Assembly: GCF_020382885.2 (NCBI RefSeq) | Contig: NC_058508.1 | Location: 5,820,055 to 5,884,054 of the forward strand | Origin: Scatophagus argus | Lineage: Eukaryota > Chordata > Actinopteri > Scatophagidae | DNA length: 64,000 nt | Direction: 5' to 3' | Shown here: positions 10,201 through 22,575 of the stretch, one piece after another | Numbering within the stretch: position 1 is the first letter of the stretch | How the letters are laid out: every line of letters starts with the position of its first letter | Made by a program: the position numbers and the translations under genes | Notes under the pieces: generated by a model | What the model was told of the DNA's origin: nothing | Seen by the model: only the letters and a program-made list of their open reading frames with translations | Database searches by the model: none

Positions 10201-13200
10201 TATAAAACTATGTAACTGCATTTTCTCTGGTAATAATACAAGGCTATAGTGTGTAATCATGATATAAGACAGCTGCTCCACACTGGTGAGACAGCATGGT
10301 AAAAGCACTTTGTTAGTGCTCATTCTTTCCCCTCAACAATTGAACTTTTATTTCCCAACTCACTTCTTTTTCCTTCAGCAGCGCATCGTACTTATCGTGA
10401 AGGTTCTTGTACTCAAACTGCCATTTCTCAGCTTTCATGGCCTCTGCCGAGTGCTTGGTGTGAAGCTCATGAGCCTGCAAGTCAGGGAGCATAGGAACAG
10501 TCTGTGTTGGCAAGAGCTCTCTATAGAAACTGCTAGGTTTTCCAAACACGTGCACAAGCCAGACTGTGTTTAGCATCACTTGGACATCAACACAGGAACA
10601 AGTAGCACTCCCCCTCCCTCCTGTCAACCCAAAGCTTGCCTGTCTCTTGTAGGTATCCAGCTGATTGCGGGCAGCGTTGGCTCTACGGAGCTCCTCCTCC
10701 AGCTCGCAGGTGCGCTGCATGTACACTGTGTTGCGCTCCTCCAGGAGGCGTACCTGTCTGCGCAGGTCTCCCAGATCCTCCAGCTTCCTCTTGTATGTCT
10801 CCACCAGCGCTTCAAGCTGGTTCACCCGGTCAGACGAGTGCCTGAGGCGGAGGAGAGGTACAGTGTGGGAGGCGTTGAGTACCAGCACAGGAATATGACT
10901 TTTACACAATACATCCGTGTGGATATGTACTTAACTAGTGATAACCAACAACTCTGACGCAAACCAGTGTCAATGCATGAAATTCACATTATCAACACAG
11001 ATGTCAGGGAGAGGTGCTGAATGGACGTCTGTGTGTGGGCTGTGTGGGAGTTGTTTCTGTGAGTGTAAATAGATGAACTACTGCTTAAAGGAAAAAGGCT
11101 GGTGATGTTCTACATTTGAGATAGTCAATAAAATCAACAACGCAGTTGCTTGTCTGTCAGTGCTTTTCCCTGCTTCCCTACCTGCATCTACCAAGACCAT
11201 TTGTTCCTATTGAAGTGAAGATTTGATGTGAATATTTAAAAAATGGACTCATAGATGTATAGTTTTATATCTTTGACTGGTTCTGTGGTTTTTGGCAAAT
11301 GTTATTCAACAAAGATATGTGATAGTGAGAATTTACAACATCAAAACAAACAAATAAACAAACAACAGTATTAGAGAGATCAGTTCATTGTTGATTTTGG
11401 GCTTTTCATGAGATTTTCATCCATTTCAATAAAACTCTGGTTGATTTTATATTGTCAGCAATATACTTCACATAGGGAAAATCTTTCCATGCAAGGTAAC
11501 TTATGAATCAATTGTTTTTGAAAAAGCCTTAAGGCAGACAGTCTTGCCTAGTTCCACACCGAGACATTCTGCTGGGAAGCTACAAAGCCCCAACCATTCA
11601 TGTGTTTGAACCCATATTGAACGTGACTTTTCTGCAGTTTGGTCGCCGAGTACAAATTTAAGTTATCTTGGGAGGAGGCCTGCAGCGCTCTGGCTTCTAC
11701 AATAAATTCAAGGCTAGCACTGATCTTACCTGAGAATGTCCATCTCATCTTTGAGGGCCTGGGCCTCCTGCGCCAGGCTGGTCAGCTCTTCATTACGCTG
11801 CTGCAGCTCAGTCACCTCACGCTCCAGTATCTCTCCCCGCACGCGCAAGTCATCTCTGCTGTTCTCCAGTCTGAGATACACAAGACATGAGAACAGTAGT
11901 TTGTGTAACTGAGTAAACTGAATGCACTCACTGTTAGACTCTAAAAATAGTAAAATCCACTCGACAATAGCATCTGATTTGCACATGAACATGATGTGAC
12001 CACATGATATGGTCTAATGAATATTAAATTTTAAGAAATTATATTATGCAACTGTCTAATTGTTTTCCTCGGCAACTCAAACTCTATGGTTGTGTATGGT
12101 TCTGCTTATACCTGTAGTTCTCCTCCTGAAGCTGCTCCATCTGACTCTGCAGCAGCAGCAGCTTCTTGCCAGTGATGGCAGTGGGCGAGGCGTCCAGAGA
12201 ATCACAGCGACTCAGTCTTTCCTTCAGGGAGCGAATCTCGGCCTGTAGGGACGATTTCTCCTCCAGAGCCACCGACAGCTGTGAGGGAAGAAAGAGATTG
12301 AGGGGACAGACATTGGAAAAAAAGAGGTGAAAAAATCGTGAGACTGCCAAGACAGAAGTGGAGAAGATGCACATAGCGACAAATGTACGGCTGTACAAAG
12401 CGAGGAAAAAGAAGAGAGAGATGATGCATCAGAAAAGTCCTCAATGCTGATTAAAGATTAACCTATTACATTACGCTGACAACTTTCTGAATATACACGT
12501 GAGAGTCGCAGAACTAGCACAAAACATGAAGTTAAAACACAGATATGCAGCGACAAACTCACCACTTTTCATGCTTACGGGACATCGAAAACATGCTTTT
12601 CTCTCATTTCACATGCTCAGTTGTCAAAAGCCAGTTAGTCAGCTGACCTGCAATGGTCTCAGGCAGATGGAACTTTCTAAATAGCGAAGTTGTTAGCATT
12701 ACCCTCAGGGTCAAAACCAGATTGTCATGATATAAATAGATGAATATGTGCAGCTCAGCAAGAACCATAATTACTATTGGTTATACAGACATGGTACAGG
12801 GGGAAGAAATGTAACTTTGGACTGACAAACTGCAGTTTAAAGTTGCAACAATAGGTTCACAAAATGTTGGTGTTTGAGTCAAGTTACAGTTAGAGAAGCC
12901 TGCATTCCCACATTAAAAAGCTGGGGGGGGTATATGCTTACCTGCTGGACATCTTTCCAGTTTGAATACAGCAAAACCCTACACTGAACTTTAAGGACAG
13001 ATTGCATGCTTTAGCACAGGACCAGGAACAGTAAATAGCTTTCAAAACAACACAAATGACTAATCCCTAACGCGTGGGCTAAGTAAGTAAACAAACAAGT
13101 GGGTTGAGAGCAGTACAAATTATTGTTGGCTGCTACTCCATCCCAAGGCAACGTGTCAGTTTTATCTTGATGTTATGCAACTATTGACTAGAGTGTATCT

Positions 13201-16200
13201 TTAAAAAAATGCTAAATTAGTCCACTCTCAGTCAGGGATGCAAAAACAAGCCATGAGAACACAAACAAAGTCTCAGGCAGGCTAATCAATAAGGGCCAGA
13301 GCTCAATAGCAGCAGGCACTCACTCAAAACAGCATGCAGCAGCCAAAGTACAGCTAATCCAGGCCTCAAAGTATATAAAAATTGGGTACATAAAAGGTAA
13401 AATGGGTTTATGTTACTTGTTGTGATAATGCCAACAGCTCTTCCCAAGATCAAACCCAAGCCCCAGTATTGCATCTTAAAGTTACAATCCTTAAGATTTT
13501 CATGGTACCAAACCCTGTTTTTTGATACTATTTATGGTTAGCAGTTTTTCAGTACAGCCATTCAGCGAATTTATATTTACTTATTACCTCCCTATATAGT
13601 AGTTTTGATTATTAGTGGCAGGGTCTGCCATTCTCACACTGGACTGACTTCGTCTACCTACATTCAATGGATTAAAAAAAAAAAAAAAAAAAAAGTAACA
13701 CATAATCCAGCATTACTTTTAATTTTAGCTCATTTTAATCAGCATTGCTGCTCCACATTAAAATAGTTTGACTAGTTTGTGCTGACAGAATCAAAAACGT
13801 CAGACAACAGCCTGCCTACTGCCAACTTCTCAGTATGAAATCACACTGCAGTAGCTCAAAGTATGATGGGAAAAGTCCAGTTACTGATGGTCTTCTTGAG
13901 AGTTTGAGTGGCTGCACAGTAAAATGATACACCAGATGCTCACTACTGTATTTCTGTGAAAGGACACCTTGATGCCCCTAGAATTCTGAGTTGTGTCGTA
14001 TTAGAATACACTTGATGTTACAACCAGTAACGACAACGTCACCAAATCAACCAGGTCTAAAACCTGAAGGATTCTAACTTCAAAGTCTCAGCAAATATTT
14101 GCCAAGTTAAGATGCAGGCCCCATTTGGTGTACTAACCTGATGTTCTAAGTCTCGACAGCGCTGGTTCAGGTCCTCCTTCTCGTCTGCCTCCTCACTTAG
14201 AAAATAATACTTCCTGGACTGCAAACACAGAACCAGTGGAGACAGAGGAGATGTCACACTAGCCACAGTAGGAGGGTGTAAACATTTATGAAAGAGTGAG
14301 GGAAAACACAAAAGGATAATGTAACAGATCTGCTCAGTGAAGAAAAGGTACAATATACAGGGGGGAATGAAGTGTTGCGAGTTTCACCTGGTAGTCAAAG
14401 TCTCCGTAGGTCTCTGGGCTTCCTGGTTCAGATGAAGGCTCTTTGGATAAGAGCTAAAACAAAGTAGCCATAAGTGAGCAAATCAAAAGCTTAAATTGCA
14501 AGAAAAATACAAGAACTTGTTCCCAAAAGCAGATTTATGAGGCTTTCTGAATAACTTTATTTGGTAAAACCTGCAACCATTTTTTTTCTCCCATGTATAA
14601 TATTTTTCAAATCCTACAGGCACCAACGAAACACTAAACATATTCTTGAAATATCTCAGTATGGTTTCGGAGACTCTATTCAGTCTTGTTTATCTGAATT
14701 CCTTTGATTGTAAATGAATCATGTCTAAGAGCTGGGATTAATGCAAAGAACCAGGAGGTTCCAGGATAAGCGAGATGCTCACTCACCTCCTGAATGGCTG
14801 TCATCACAACGTGCTGGACAGATTCCTCAAGTGTCATTATCTGCTGGATTTGCTCTGTATTTAGGAGAAGACGACACAGAGGACTGAAGGTGCAGCCAAG
14901 CGCAGATTAACACAAATACTCTCCTAAAAACCAAACCAGCACTGTATCTACAAGTATTTTCAGAAACCCCGTGCTCATCAAGCTGATGTTCAAATCACAG
15001 AATGATAACAAATATGTGATTTACATAACAATCAGCTTTTCTTCTGAACTGTAATTTGTAAAATGGTTGGTTTGTCAACTTGATAATGATCAGGCTGACT
15101 GACAAAAAGCAAGAACCATGTGATTTGACTTTAAGTTAATCCTTTGAGTTATTTTCACAGATGGCTGGATCCACTTTTTTTTTATTATTATTTTACAGCA
15201 AACAGTTTACCTTGTTTCTTCTCACAACTGACAGCACAGCCCAGTACAAGCTGTACCAGCTTCCCCAGTTCAGTGACATCTCCCATCTCTCCTATAAGGT
15301 TCACATCTGGCAAGTGCTCATCTGATACCTGGTGACCGAGCACCTGTTCAAGTAGAGTAAGGCGAGATGTCGGCATTGAGAACTGAGTAAATTTAAAAGT
15401 GCACTTCAAGTGGCAAAATCAGTAAAAATAATAAAATCTTCTTACATCATGATAATATTCAAGCATGCTCTTAAGAATCTTTTTCAAGTTGCTGACCTGA
15501 AAGAAAAAAACAAATCAGAGAAGGAAGTCAAAAAACAAGGTAACCATAGGGTATTCTGTCATATCCTGCTGTTTCACAAATTACCTTGAGGCGCCAGTTG
15601 GCCCCGCTCTCCTCCTTGATCCTGCCTAGCCATGTCTCATTAAACCAAGAGGGGTCTCTGTTAATGAGAGCACAAGAGATCTCCAGTGACGACAAGGACA
15701 ACACATCTCTGGACAGCAAGATTCACAGGAGGCCACAGGGCAATGAGGCCCTATGCTTCTAGCCCGCTAAGCACAGTGACATTTGAGCACAACAGTTGAT
15801 TAAAGTCACATGTCACACGTGGGTATAACGGCTTCATGTGAAATAGCTCAAGAAACAGTTCAGCATTGGATTCAATGTTTAATTGATGTTAAAATAAGAG
15901 GAACACTTGAATACTTGTTTATTTTCCTTTAGGATGTTTAAACACAAATGTCCTATAAAAATCACAACTATGTGCAAGCAATGCTGATGTCACCAATCCT
16001 GATTCTATTTCTTTTTAACTGGATTAAATTTGAATGGATAATAGCCTTGTGCAATTCAAAGGGCACTTTGTGTGCAAATCACAAAGATAAGCAAATCTCA
16101 TTGAGCATGTTCTGAATAATTCCTACCATCTTTTTTGTCTGAGTTCATGTTGTGCACCTGCATAATGAAAACAACACATTTATTAAAAATATTGTGCATG

Positions 16201-17228
16201 TGTGTGCCCTTACATTCTGTGCAGCACGTGTGCAATCGCCACTCCACTTGTTAGGTCTTGCTTGCTGTTGCACGATGGCACCTGAAATGTCTGCAACTGA
16301 CAATGAAGACATTAAGAATTAGTCATTAAAGAAGCTAAAGCTTTTACAATGATACATTTCGTCAAACTTTCAAACTACAAACAGAATGATAAATGTTGAT
16401 GAATGTATTACTCATAGGTGTTTAATCTGTTAACGAGCATAAAAGTCCTCCTTAAGCATAAATAATTATATGCACACATTTTCTTAGAAAAGACTTTGTG
16501 ATTTGCTACTTGTAGTAAACACATGTGGCCTCCATTACAAACAACTGACAAATAACGCATGTAAATAACAGCCTAATTCTATCAAAAACAAATTAAGTCT
16601 TTGTAAACGCTACTTAAATGACAGATCCTAAGCTGTTATGAGGGATTACAGCTCTGTTTAGCAAGCTATTAATATGTTGGTTTCTTAGTTTTGACCTACA
16701 ATCGCCTCCGTGTGGAAAAGAGGCAAACAGGTGGATTTTCTCTGGGCTTGAGAAGTTAACTTACTATACTGAACAGCCTAACATTACTGCATGAGTGTCT
16801 CAGCTCACACTAAGCTTCTGGGATTGTTTTTCTCCTAGTCATTTCTTTTTTTTTTTTTTTTTTTTCTTTTTGCTGTTACCGCAGTCAGTTCATTACAGAT
16901 AACAAGGTAAAACAGACCACCGAGAGCAAACTTCCAATGTGTCTACCCAGCAAATTAGCTTGGCTAGCTAGCTACAGTTAGCTTGCAAACACACAACTTT
17001 CATACCTGCAAACTGCTTACACGTCAACCTACTTATTCAATAAAGTAGTTTTTATCGGTCATGTGAGACCTTCTCTTATAAAAGTAACGTTACTTTTCTT
17101 CTTACTTTGCCAACGCTTTTGTCACCTGTTAGCCAGGAACCGAAGTTAGCCTTGCTCGGTACCCTCGCTAATATCAAACTTACCCAGGTTAACAGTGAGT
17201 CACACAGCTCTGCTTTGTCCAGACTCAT
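5659..17228 (-). CDS. hook2: HOOK2 microtubule/dynein adaptor, 23 coding exons, complete
   Basis: Coding exons, 5' to 3' on minus: 17228-17184, 16296-16214, 15657-15585, 15496-15446, 15343-15211, 14854-14787, 14453-14388, 14218-14138, 12278-12112, 11870-11730, 10841-10640, 10474-10364, 9632-9545, 9291-9225, 8848-8711, 8068-7981, 7444-7439, 7280-7246, 7154-7072, 6988-6885, 6325-6224, 6135-6064, 5787-5659. They sum to 2133 nt with every phase agreeing, giving 710 residues (human HOOK2 about 719). The start MSLDKAELCDSLLTW and segments such as VSDEHLPDVNLIGEMGDVTE and YYFLSEEADEKEDL match HOOK2 rather than HOOK1 or HOOK3. Order: N-terminal Hook domain (1-about 155), long coiled coil (about 165-650), C-terminal cargo region. 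Family knowledge: Hook proteins link dynein/dynactin to cargo, and HOOK2 acts at centrosomes and in primary cilium formation. All introns are GT-AG except the GC-AG intron after exon 11. Exon 17 is a 6-nt microexon. Confidence 0.95.
5795..5815 (+). repeat. (GA)n microsatellite forming a hook2 splice-acceptor pyrimidine tract
   Basis: About ten GA units on the plus strand read as CT on the transcribed strand, immediately before ATTTCAG of hook2 exon 23. It is polymorphism-prone sequence in a functional position. Confidence 0.9.
7439..7444 (-). other. hook2: hook2 exon 17: 6-nt, two-codon microexon (Ala-Ile)
   Basis: The minus strand reads AAAATCAG|GCCATT|GTAAGTAC, a 6-nt exon between an AG acceptor and a strong GTAAGT donor. 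It adds Ala535-Ile536 between exon 16, ending Lys-Thr-Glu-Asp, and exon 18, beginning Ser-Ser-Leu-Leu-Lys. The product TED-AI-SSLLKKKLEEHL aligns column for column with my recollection of human HOOK2 TEDAISILLKRKLEEHL, which is why I accept so small an exon. Six nucleotides preserve frame, so skipping would give a 708-residue form. The upstream polypyrimidine tract is poor (CATCTGCCAAAATCAG), consistent with regulated or inefficient inclusion. The flanking introns are about 536 and 158 nt. Confidence 0.75.
7981..14453 (-). other. hook2: hook2 exons 7-16: central coiled coil
   Basis: These exons encode residues about 152-534, strongly heptad-patterned Leu/Glu/Lys/Gln sequence. Recognisable Hook blocks are KKLLLLQSQMEQLQEENYR, LTSLAQEAQALKDEMDILR, LGDLRRQVRLLEERNTVYMQ, AEAMKAEKWQFEYKNL, NLAAEIMPTELKETMVRLQ and QVEELQKALQEQDSKTED. 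The coiled coil mediates homodimerisation. Exon 11 (10841-10640) ends in AAGAGACAG followed by GCAAGC, a non-canonical GC donor. The exon 8-9 intron (14137-12279) is the longest of this block, about 1.9 kb. Confidence 0.9.
12279..14137. other. hook2 intron 8, no further exon seen
   Basis: This is an ordinary intron of about 1.9 kb. It holds a poly(A) run on the plus strand near 13675-13694 and no open frame resembling Hook coiled coil. The reading phase on both sides joins without loss (DLEHQ to LSVALEE), so no exon is missing here. Confidence 0.7.
14787..17228 (-). other. hook2: hook2 exons 1-6: Hook domain with LIC1-binding helix
   Basis: Exons 1-6 encode residues 1-151, the calponin-homology-like Hook domain. 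Seen in order: LCDSLLTW (8-15), LTSGVAIAHVLHRIDPSWFN, NWRLK, VSNLKKILKSMLEYYHD, LGKLVQLVLGCAVSCEKKQ, and the final helix MTLEESVQHVVMTAIQE. In HOOK3, Gln147 and Ile154 of this helix are known to be needed for binding the dynein light intermediate chain. The equivalent residues here are Gln142 and Ile149 in the same seven-residue spacing, so dynein binding is probably retained. Exon 2 ends and exon 3 begins inside the Ile codon of HRID, which fixes both splice sites. Confidence 0.9.
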
Positions 17229-17423
17229 TGTGCTGTGCCGAGAGAAACCGCAGCAGCTCACACAGGGGCGATGGATTTGGCTGTGGAGACTTTTTCCCCT
17301 TGAAGTTTCTTACTCACTGCTGACACTTTCCACGTCAGTCATTGTCCAGCCATGGCCTCCTGCTGCTCCTACCCCCTTTGCGTTTCAGCTCCAGTTATCC
17401 AAGCGAGCTTCCGTATTAAGAGC

Positions 17424-17437
17424 GTTCCCATGGAAAC
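17424..17437. promoter_or_regulatory. perfect palindromic RFX X-box upstream of hook2
   Basis: GTTCCCATGGAAAC matches every position of the palindromic RFX X-box consensus GTTNCCATGGNAAC. It lies about 200 bp upstream of the hook2 start codon at 17228, the usual distance for X-boxes in ciliary gene promoters. RFX factors control ciliary genes, and HOOK2 has a reported role in primary cilium assembly. No TATA box is visible nearby. The motif is direct observation; its regulatory role is inferred. Confidence 0.6.
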
Positions 17438-19134
17438 GGATTATGCTGCGGGTCAGCTTGTCTGGTCATGGTGAATAATAATCCAAAAAATATAATTTTA
17501 GCCTACTGTCTCATTAAGCTGTCATCATTAATTCATACATTTGATTTATTTAGATATGAAAACCTTACTGAGATGACAACAGACAGGCAACAGTAACAAC
17601 AACATGAAACAAATAACACACACAAAATCAGAATTTAAGAAATACGACTAAAATAATCAAAAGTACAATTCGAATACAATTGTGTGCAAGAGTAAAACTA
17701 AAACACACTGAGACATAAAAACAATCCTATCCAAAGCCATCCAAAGCCATGAAAATAAAACTATGAAAGCTACATTAATGCCTCAAATTCCCCCAAAACA
17801 TAAACAGCCAGCAGACAGACCAAGGAGACAGACCATATCAAAACTAAAAGTGAGATAACGGAAATCCTGCATCTTAATGAGAAGAATGTCTTTTGATGAA
17901 TAACTCTAATTATCCATGAAAATCAGTCACCTTCTCCCCTAAGTAGAAAGAAATAAAAGTAGTTGCATGCTGCCATCCAGTTGCTGTGTTGTTTTTATTT
18001 AAGGAAGAAAATGCAACAGTGACTGCTGGTTGGAGATCCTGCTGTTTTTCTTTTGTTTTATTCCAAGTTCCTTAAAGAACCACTGGATGGCTCTAGTTAA
18101 CAAACAGTTACAGAAAACAGTTTGACCCACAACTGGCTGCTTCAGCGTGAGATCCACTATGACAGGTGTTTTCGAAAAACTTTCTAATAAGACGTGAGAA
18201 TTCAAAATGACATTTTTAAGGGGTGGTATAAATACAGTTTACAGTTGGCATCGCGTAATTTAACATGGGACACCTGTGTTTTAATGTTCCACTGTTTTTT
18301 TTTTCTTTTTCCTTGTAATAAATCAAACTATCTTGAGAATTATCAAAGGGTCTCCAGATTTGGCACTGATTGAACAGTTCACACAGATTTGTGACTTACA
18401 GCTCAGGAAAGAAAACTTTGGCAGCTTTCTGTCAGAAGCTTCTCTCACACATTATTAACATGCTGTCACACACGTACTCCTTTTTCACAATAATCTGTAT
18501 ATCTCCCTGTGCACACGTCTCCTTCCTGCGTTCTTTGTCGCTGTCAAAAATCGAACTCACAGTGACCAATCATAAACCGCTGCCCACTGCTTCCTGTTTG
18601 CTTTGGCAAACCCAACCAGTGACTGTGCACCACAGTTCACTGTGCTTGTTGAACACCTGCATAAGATGGCATATTTGCTATTCTTCGGGTCCTTTCCATT
18701 CAGAACCAGTTTGGTCACAACAACGCCTCACATCTGGCTTTACCATATTTGTCTGGCGGGAGTTCCTGTTTTTCTAGATGGTTTTCTAGCCAGAGGAATG
18801 CACATGTTTACCCATTCCCCTCGACTGCTGTTACTCTAACTCAAATCTTAATCACTCCTCCCCCTGTTATCTCTAGGTTGATTACAGTTGAACTTTGATT
18901 GTGTGTTTTTTAGTCCCTTTAGTTTTTATCTTGGTCGGGTAAGGCCCACAACATGCCAGTGAAGACACTGTTTTAATAATTATGGTAATAATTATTTAAT
19001 AATGGTAAAATGACTGTCTTTTGTGTATATATTTTCTATAGGAAAGAAAAAGCTGGATGGGGGGGTTCCTCAAGTTTAGTAATCCCAGACTGGATTAGGA
19101 CACCTGGGAGGAAGTGAGGTTCATAACTCCGGGA

Positions 19135-19165
<31 letters not shown>

Positions 19166-19186
19166 CGTGTGTGTGTGTGTGTGTGT
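19135..19186 (+). repeat. (GT)n microsatellite with GC interruptions
   Basis: About 52 bases of GT interrupted by two GC units, followed by CGGGGGGG at about 19187-19194. Confidence 0.95.
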
Positions 19187-21556
19187 CGGGGGGGCAGTTA
19201 GTCACCCGCTGAGGGATAGGTCAGGGCTGACTAATGCTTCAGTGGAAGGAGGTGTGGTAGGGGCTCTGGCAAAGCAAGGCTCTAACGGAGGCTGACTATT
19301 TTTGGCCAGCTCCCCTTCCTCCACACTAATTCCTCTTTTCACCCGTTCTCTCTTTCCTTATTCCCCAGATGTGTTTCCTTCCTGAAAGTCAAAAGGCTTT
19401 ACTTCTCCTCTTTTCCAACCCCACACTGACGCACTTGCATCCCTCTTGGGGGGAACTGGGAGGGTGGAGGAGGGAGGGCCAGCAGCTAAGATTGAGTAAT
19501 TATTCCTTTTTTTGAAGCTTGTGGTTTTCTTGTTTGGAAAAAAACGAGGATACTTCCTGTTTCTTAATTCTTCAAGTGCAAAGTGCAAACTATCTACTGC
19601 ATTCTACAAGGACTTGTGAAATTCTTTTGAACTGCAGAAACCTAAGTGTTTCACACTTTAACTTTTATTTATCCCTCTGCATGAGATTTATTTTGCTTAT
19701 CGTTACCTTGTTTGTTTGAGTTTCACTGTGCAGAACGATGTTTCTGCAGAGTTTGACACTAAACTAAGAAGACAAGTTTTCACATTTATTTGCTTCAGGG
19801 GGAAAGTTTTTCTTTGCTCACCTTAAAACTTCTGTTTAATATGTGCATGTATCAGCATGATTTTATGACATCAAACTAGTTTCATGGTCCAATACGCAAC
19901 ATGACCAAGGTTGATGTTGAAAGCCTCATGTGTCAAGTTATTAAACTGTTGAAATGGGGAATATTTGCATATTGATAGATTCTGGATTTTTTGATGATGG
20001 AGGAGTAAATATTATTTTAAAGCCACTGAAAGCTCGGCCCGAAATCTTTCTGCATCAGAAGGTATTCATGACGTTCTTTTGGGCTTTGTAAGAAAATTTC
20101 AAAACTAAAAAAACTTAAAGTTCATCTGTTTCATTAAGACCCTGTGGATGTGGGTTCATTAGATTTGACCGACAACAACAAATTAAAATGTTGAATTAGG
20201 ATCCTGATTGGAGCACAACATCATCTTTTCAGCAGTGACAAGAGAAAAAACACAAGCAGGAAACCTCTCATACCAAATAATAGTGTGTTCATGATGAATC
20301 TCATTACCTAAAGTAAGAAGCTGATTAAGTAAATGATCTTTTGGGATAGGAATTCTTAGAAAGACCATATCAGGCACACATTATTGTGGAGTATGTCTAT
20401 ATGTCTCAAAACATGTCAGGAAAAGGGAAGTACTTTTGTCCTCTCTGTCCTCATTTTCAAGTTATAGCTCAGCCACAAAAGTCACCAACAAATTGTGAAA
20501 ACCTAATGCCTCCAAAGATCCCCACATGCCTGCATTCGAATGAATGACGTGCTGTAGAGAGACAAAGAGCTGCTGCACCTTTAAATGAAGGAATGCCAAC
20601 AATGTGCGGCTGTGCCCAGGCATTTGGAGCTGGTATGTGCTGGAAAGCTGGCAGCGGTTTTTTTCCCCCTACAGCTTTCCCAGGTGTTGTAGGGAAAGGA
20701 AGACAATAAAACCACAGAACAGAGATGGACAGGCCACGAATAAAATAAGAGGGCGGGCTGTAGGTGACAAACACCCAGGAGTCTGTTCAGAAAGCCCCTT
20801 TCTAGACATGAGGTCATCCATATAGCTACGTGTTGTCAAGACATGTAAAACAGAGGAGAGAAAAAAGGCGAGATTTATGGCCCTGTCTCCTCCCTCGCTC
20901 ACGAACCACGGATTTATGTCTTTTGTAAGGGCGAGCAGTCAGTAATAACCTCATCTCTGGAACCTAGCAGGGAGTGTCCATTTTGAAACACGTGTGTGAA
21001 TACAGACAGGTTGTTGACCAAAGGCAGGTGTCAGCTTCTTAAAACCAGATTTAAAATCCCAGTCAAATTACAGTGCGCGCTGAACACATTTGTCCGAGAG
21101 GAAATACCACCAATTGGTTCAACTCTTCTCTAATGACTCAGTGACTGTTGTGTCTCCAACACTTAAGAGCAGTAAAGTTTTACTCATGTTATGTAACAGG
21201 CGCTGAAGTGACCCTCATATTATTGATATAAATCTTAACATGACTCATGGCAGCCCAACCCCACTCTGTTCTTTTCAGAACTGACCCACTGCAACATCAA
21301 GCCAGAAGAGGAGGAGGGGGACGAGGGGGTGGAGGGGGTGGAGTGTGAGCCGCGATCGGTGATGTGGTAGTAGGCGCTTCCAACACAGCCTATCTTTGTT
21401 GTACTATCTGAAAAACAGGTGTGCTTTCCTTGCTTTTGCTTTCACTGCACAATCAAATTTTACTTTACTTGTTGTTTGTGCTTTTGATAAGCGCCTATCT
21501 CAGTCTCTGCCTCTCTCTCTCACTATGGCGCGCTTTCTGTTTTGATGCCTCACCCT

Positions 21557-21620
21557 CTATCTTTCTCTCTCTCTCTCTCTCTCCCTCTCTCTCACACACA
21601 TACACACACACACACACACA
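21557..21620 (+). repeat. compound (CT)n-(CA)n microsatellite
   Basis: A CT run of about 36 bases with one CCC interruption passes directly into a CA run of about 28 bases. The frames across it (for example Arg-Glu repeats on minus) are artefacts. Confidence 0.95.
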
Positions 21621-22235
21621 AACAGGCAGCACATGGCCAGCGCGAGTGAGTCACAGTGGTCTGGTAACAAGTGCCTCTTCTCAGGGAGAGTCCCTCCATG
21701 TGTCCTTGTGATTAGGACCAATCCCCTTGAGTGTATCAGGTGCGTAGGCAACGTGAGATGAATTGTATTCTGCAAGACATTTGGGACTCTGGAGGTTGAA
21801 ATAACTTGGATATCTCTCAGACAGTATGCGAAGAGGGTCGACTTGCCCAGTAGCATTGAATGCTGTGCCTGCTGCACACACGATTACAGTCTGATGAGAT
21901 AGGCTGGCTATTGAGAAGTAAAATTAAAAATATGGGAGATGAACCAAACTAAAACCTCAAAGTACACTTCCAATGCATGCTTTCTGTCATTTTAGGTAGG
22001 TTTTATCAAGCTGATGTATGTTCAAGTCTTCATTTTCTCATAAATGTCATTTTAATTAATTGATGTGATTAAACAGGAGTGACTAACAGCTGAGCCCTAC
22101 TAGTGAGTGAGTCAGGCCAGTGTAAGGGCAGGAACTCGATCCGCTCCTCAGCCTGGTCACTACAGATGGCAGCGCTCATATCTGGTTCATTTTGGCTTCA
22201 TTTTTTTGTACAGTTGGAGGAAGTGAACATGCGTT

Positions 22236-22575
22236 GTCCATCTTTATACATGTCAACGCTTTAACCCTCTTAGTTTAGCATGTCAGCATGGTCGTATTTA
22301 GTAGTCAGTAGGCAACTAAACACAGAGAACAGCTGAGGCTGATGGGAAGGTGATTAGTTTTGGAGGTATTTGGGCATAAACCAATGTCTTGACACATGTA
22401 AATTTTGATGAATGGTTGCACTGATTAAAGTTCATCCTGCTGAAACATACAGTTGTTGCTATGTCACTAAAGGCCAAAAATGTTAATCTGTTACTGGCAC
22501 TAGTTTTAAGATCAGGGGGTCACAAAAATCAGTGGGATTCATCCTCGGGGGACAAAACAGCTATCCATCCATCAG
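22236..22575 (+). repeat. dispersed repeat family A, copy 1
   Basis: This contains CAGCTGAGGCTGATGGGA, then ATTAGTTTTGGAGGTATTTG and later CAGTGGGATTCATCCTC. The same words in the same order occur near 48.5 kb and partly near 39.2 kb. It belongs to an unclassified interspersed repeat widespread in percomorph genomes as I recall. No coding capacity. Ends are approximate. Confidence 0.7.

Larger units (their letters stand above)
17445..22235. other. gene-free interval, proximal part
   Basis: No splice-flanked or conserved coding sequence is seen. Contents: a 10-bp tandem duplication (CCAAAGCCAT twice, 17731-17750), dinucleotide repeats at 19135-19186 and 21557-21620 listed separately, a G-rich stretch with three G5 runs at 21316-21338, and AP-1 words at 21134, 21241, 21647 and 22108. 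Open frames up to 135 codons here have no family resemblance, and several are built from the simple repeats. Confidence 0.6.

Noticed and set aside
18370..18777. 135-codon open frame on plus
   Set aside because: Repetitive hydrophobic and Ser-rich translation without family resemblance; chance frames of this length are expected in 36 kb.
21311..21345. G-rich run considered as a quadruplex
   Set aside because: Only three runs of three or more G within the loop limits; the fourth is GG.
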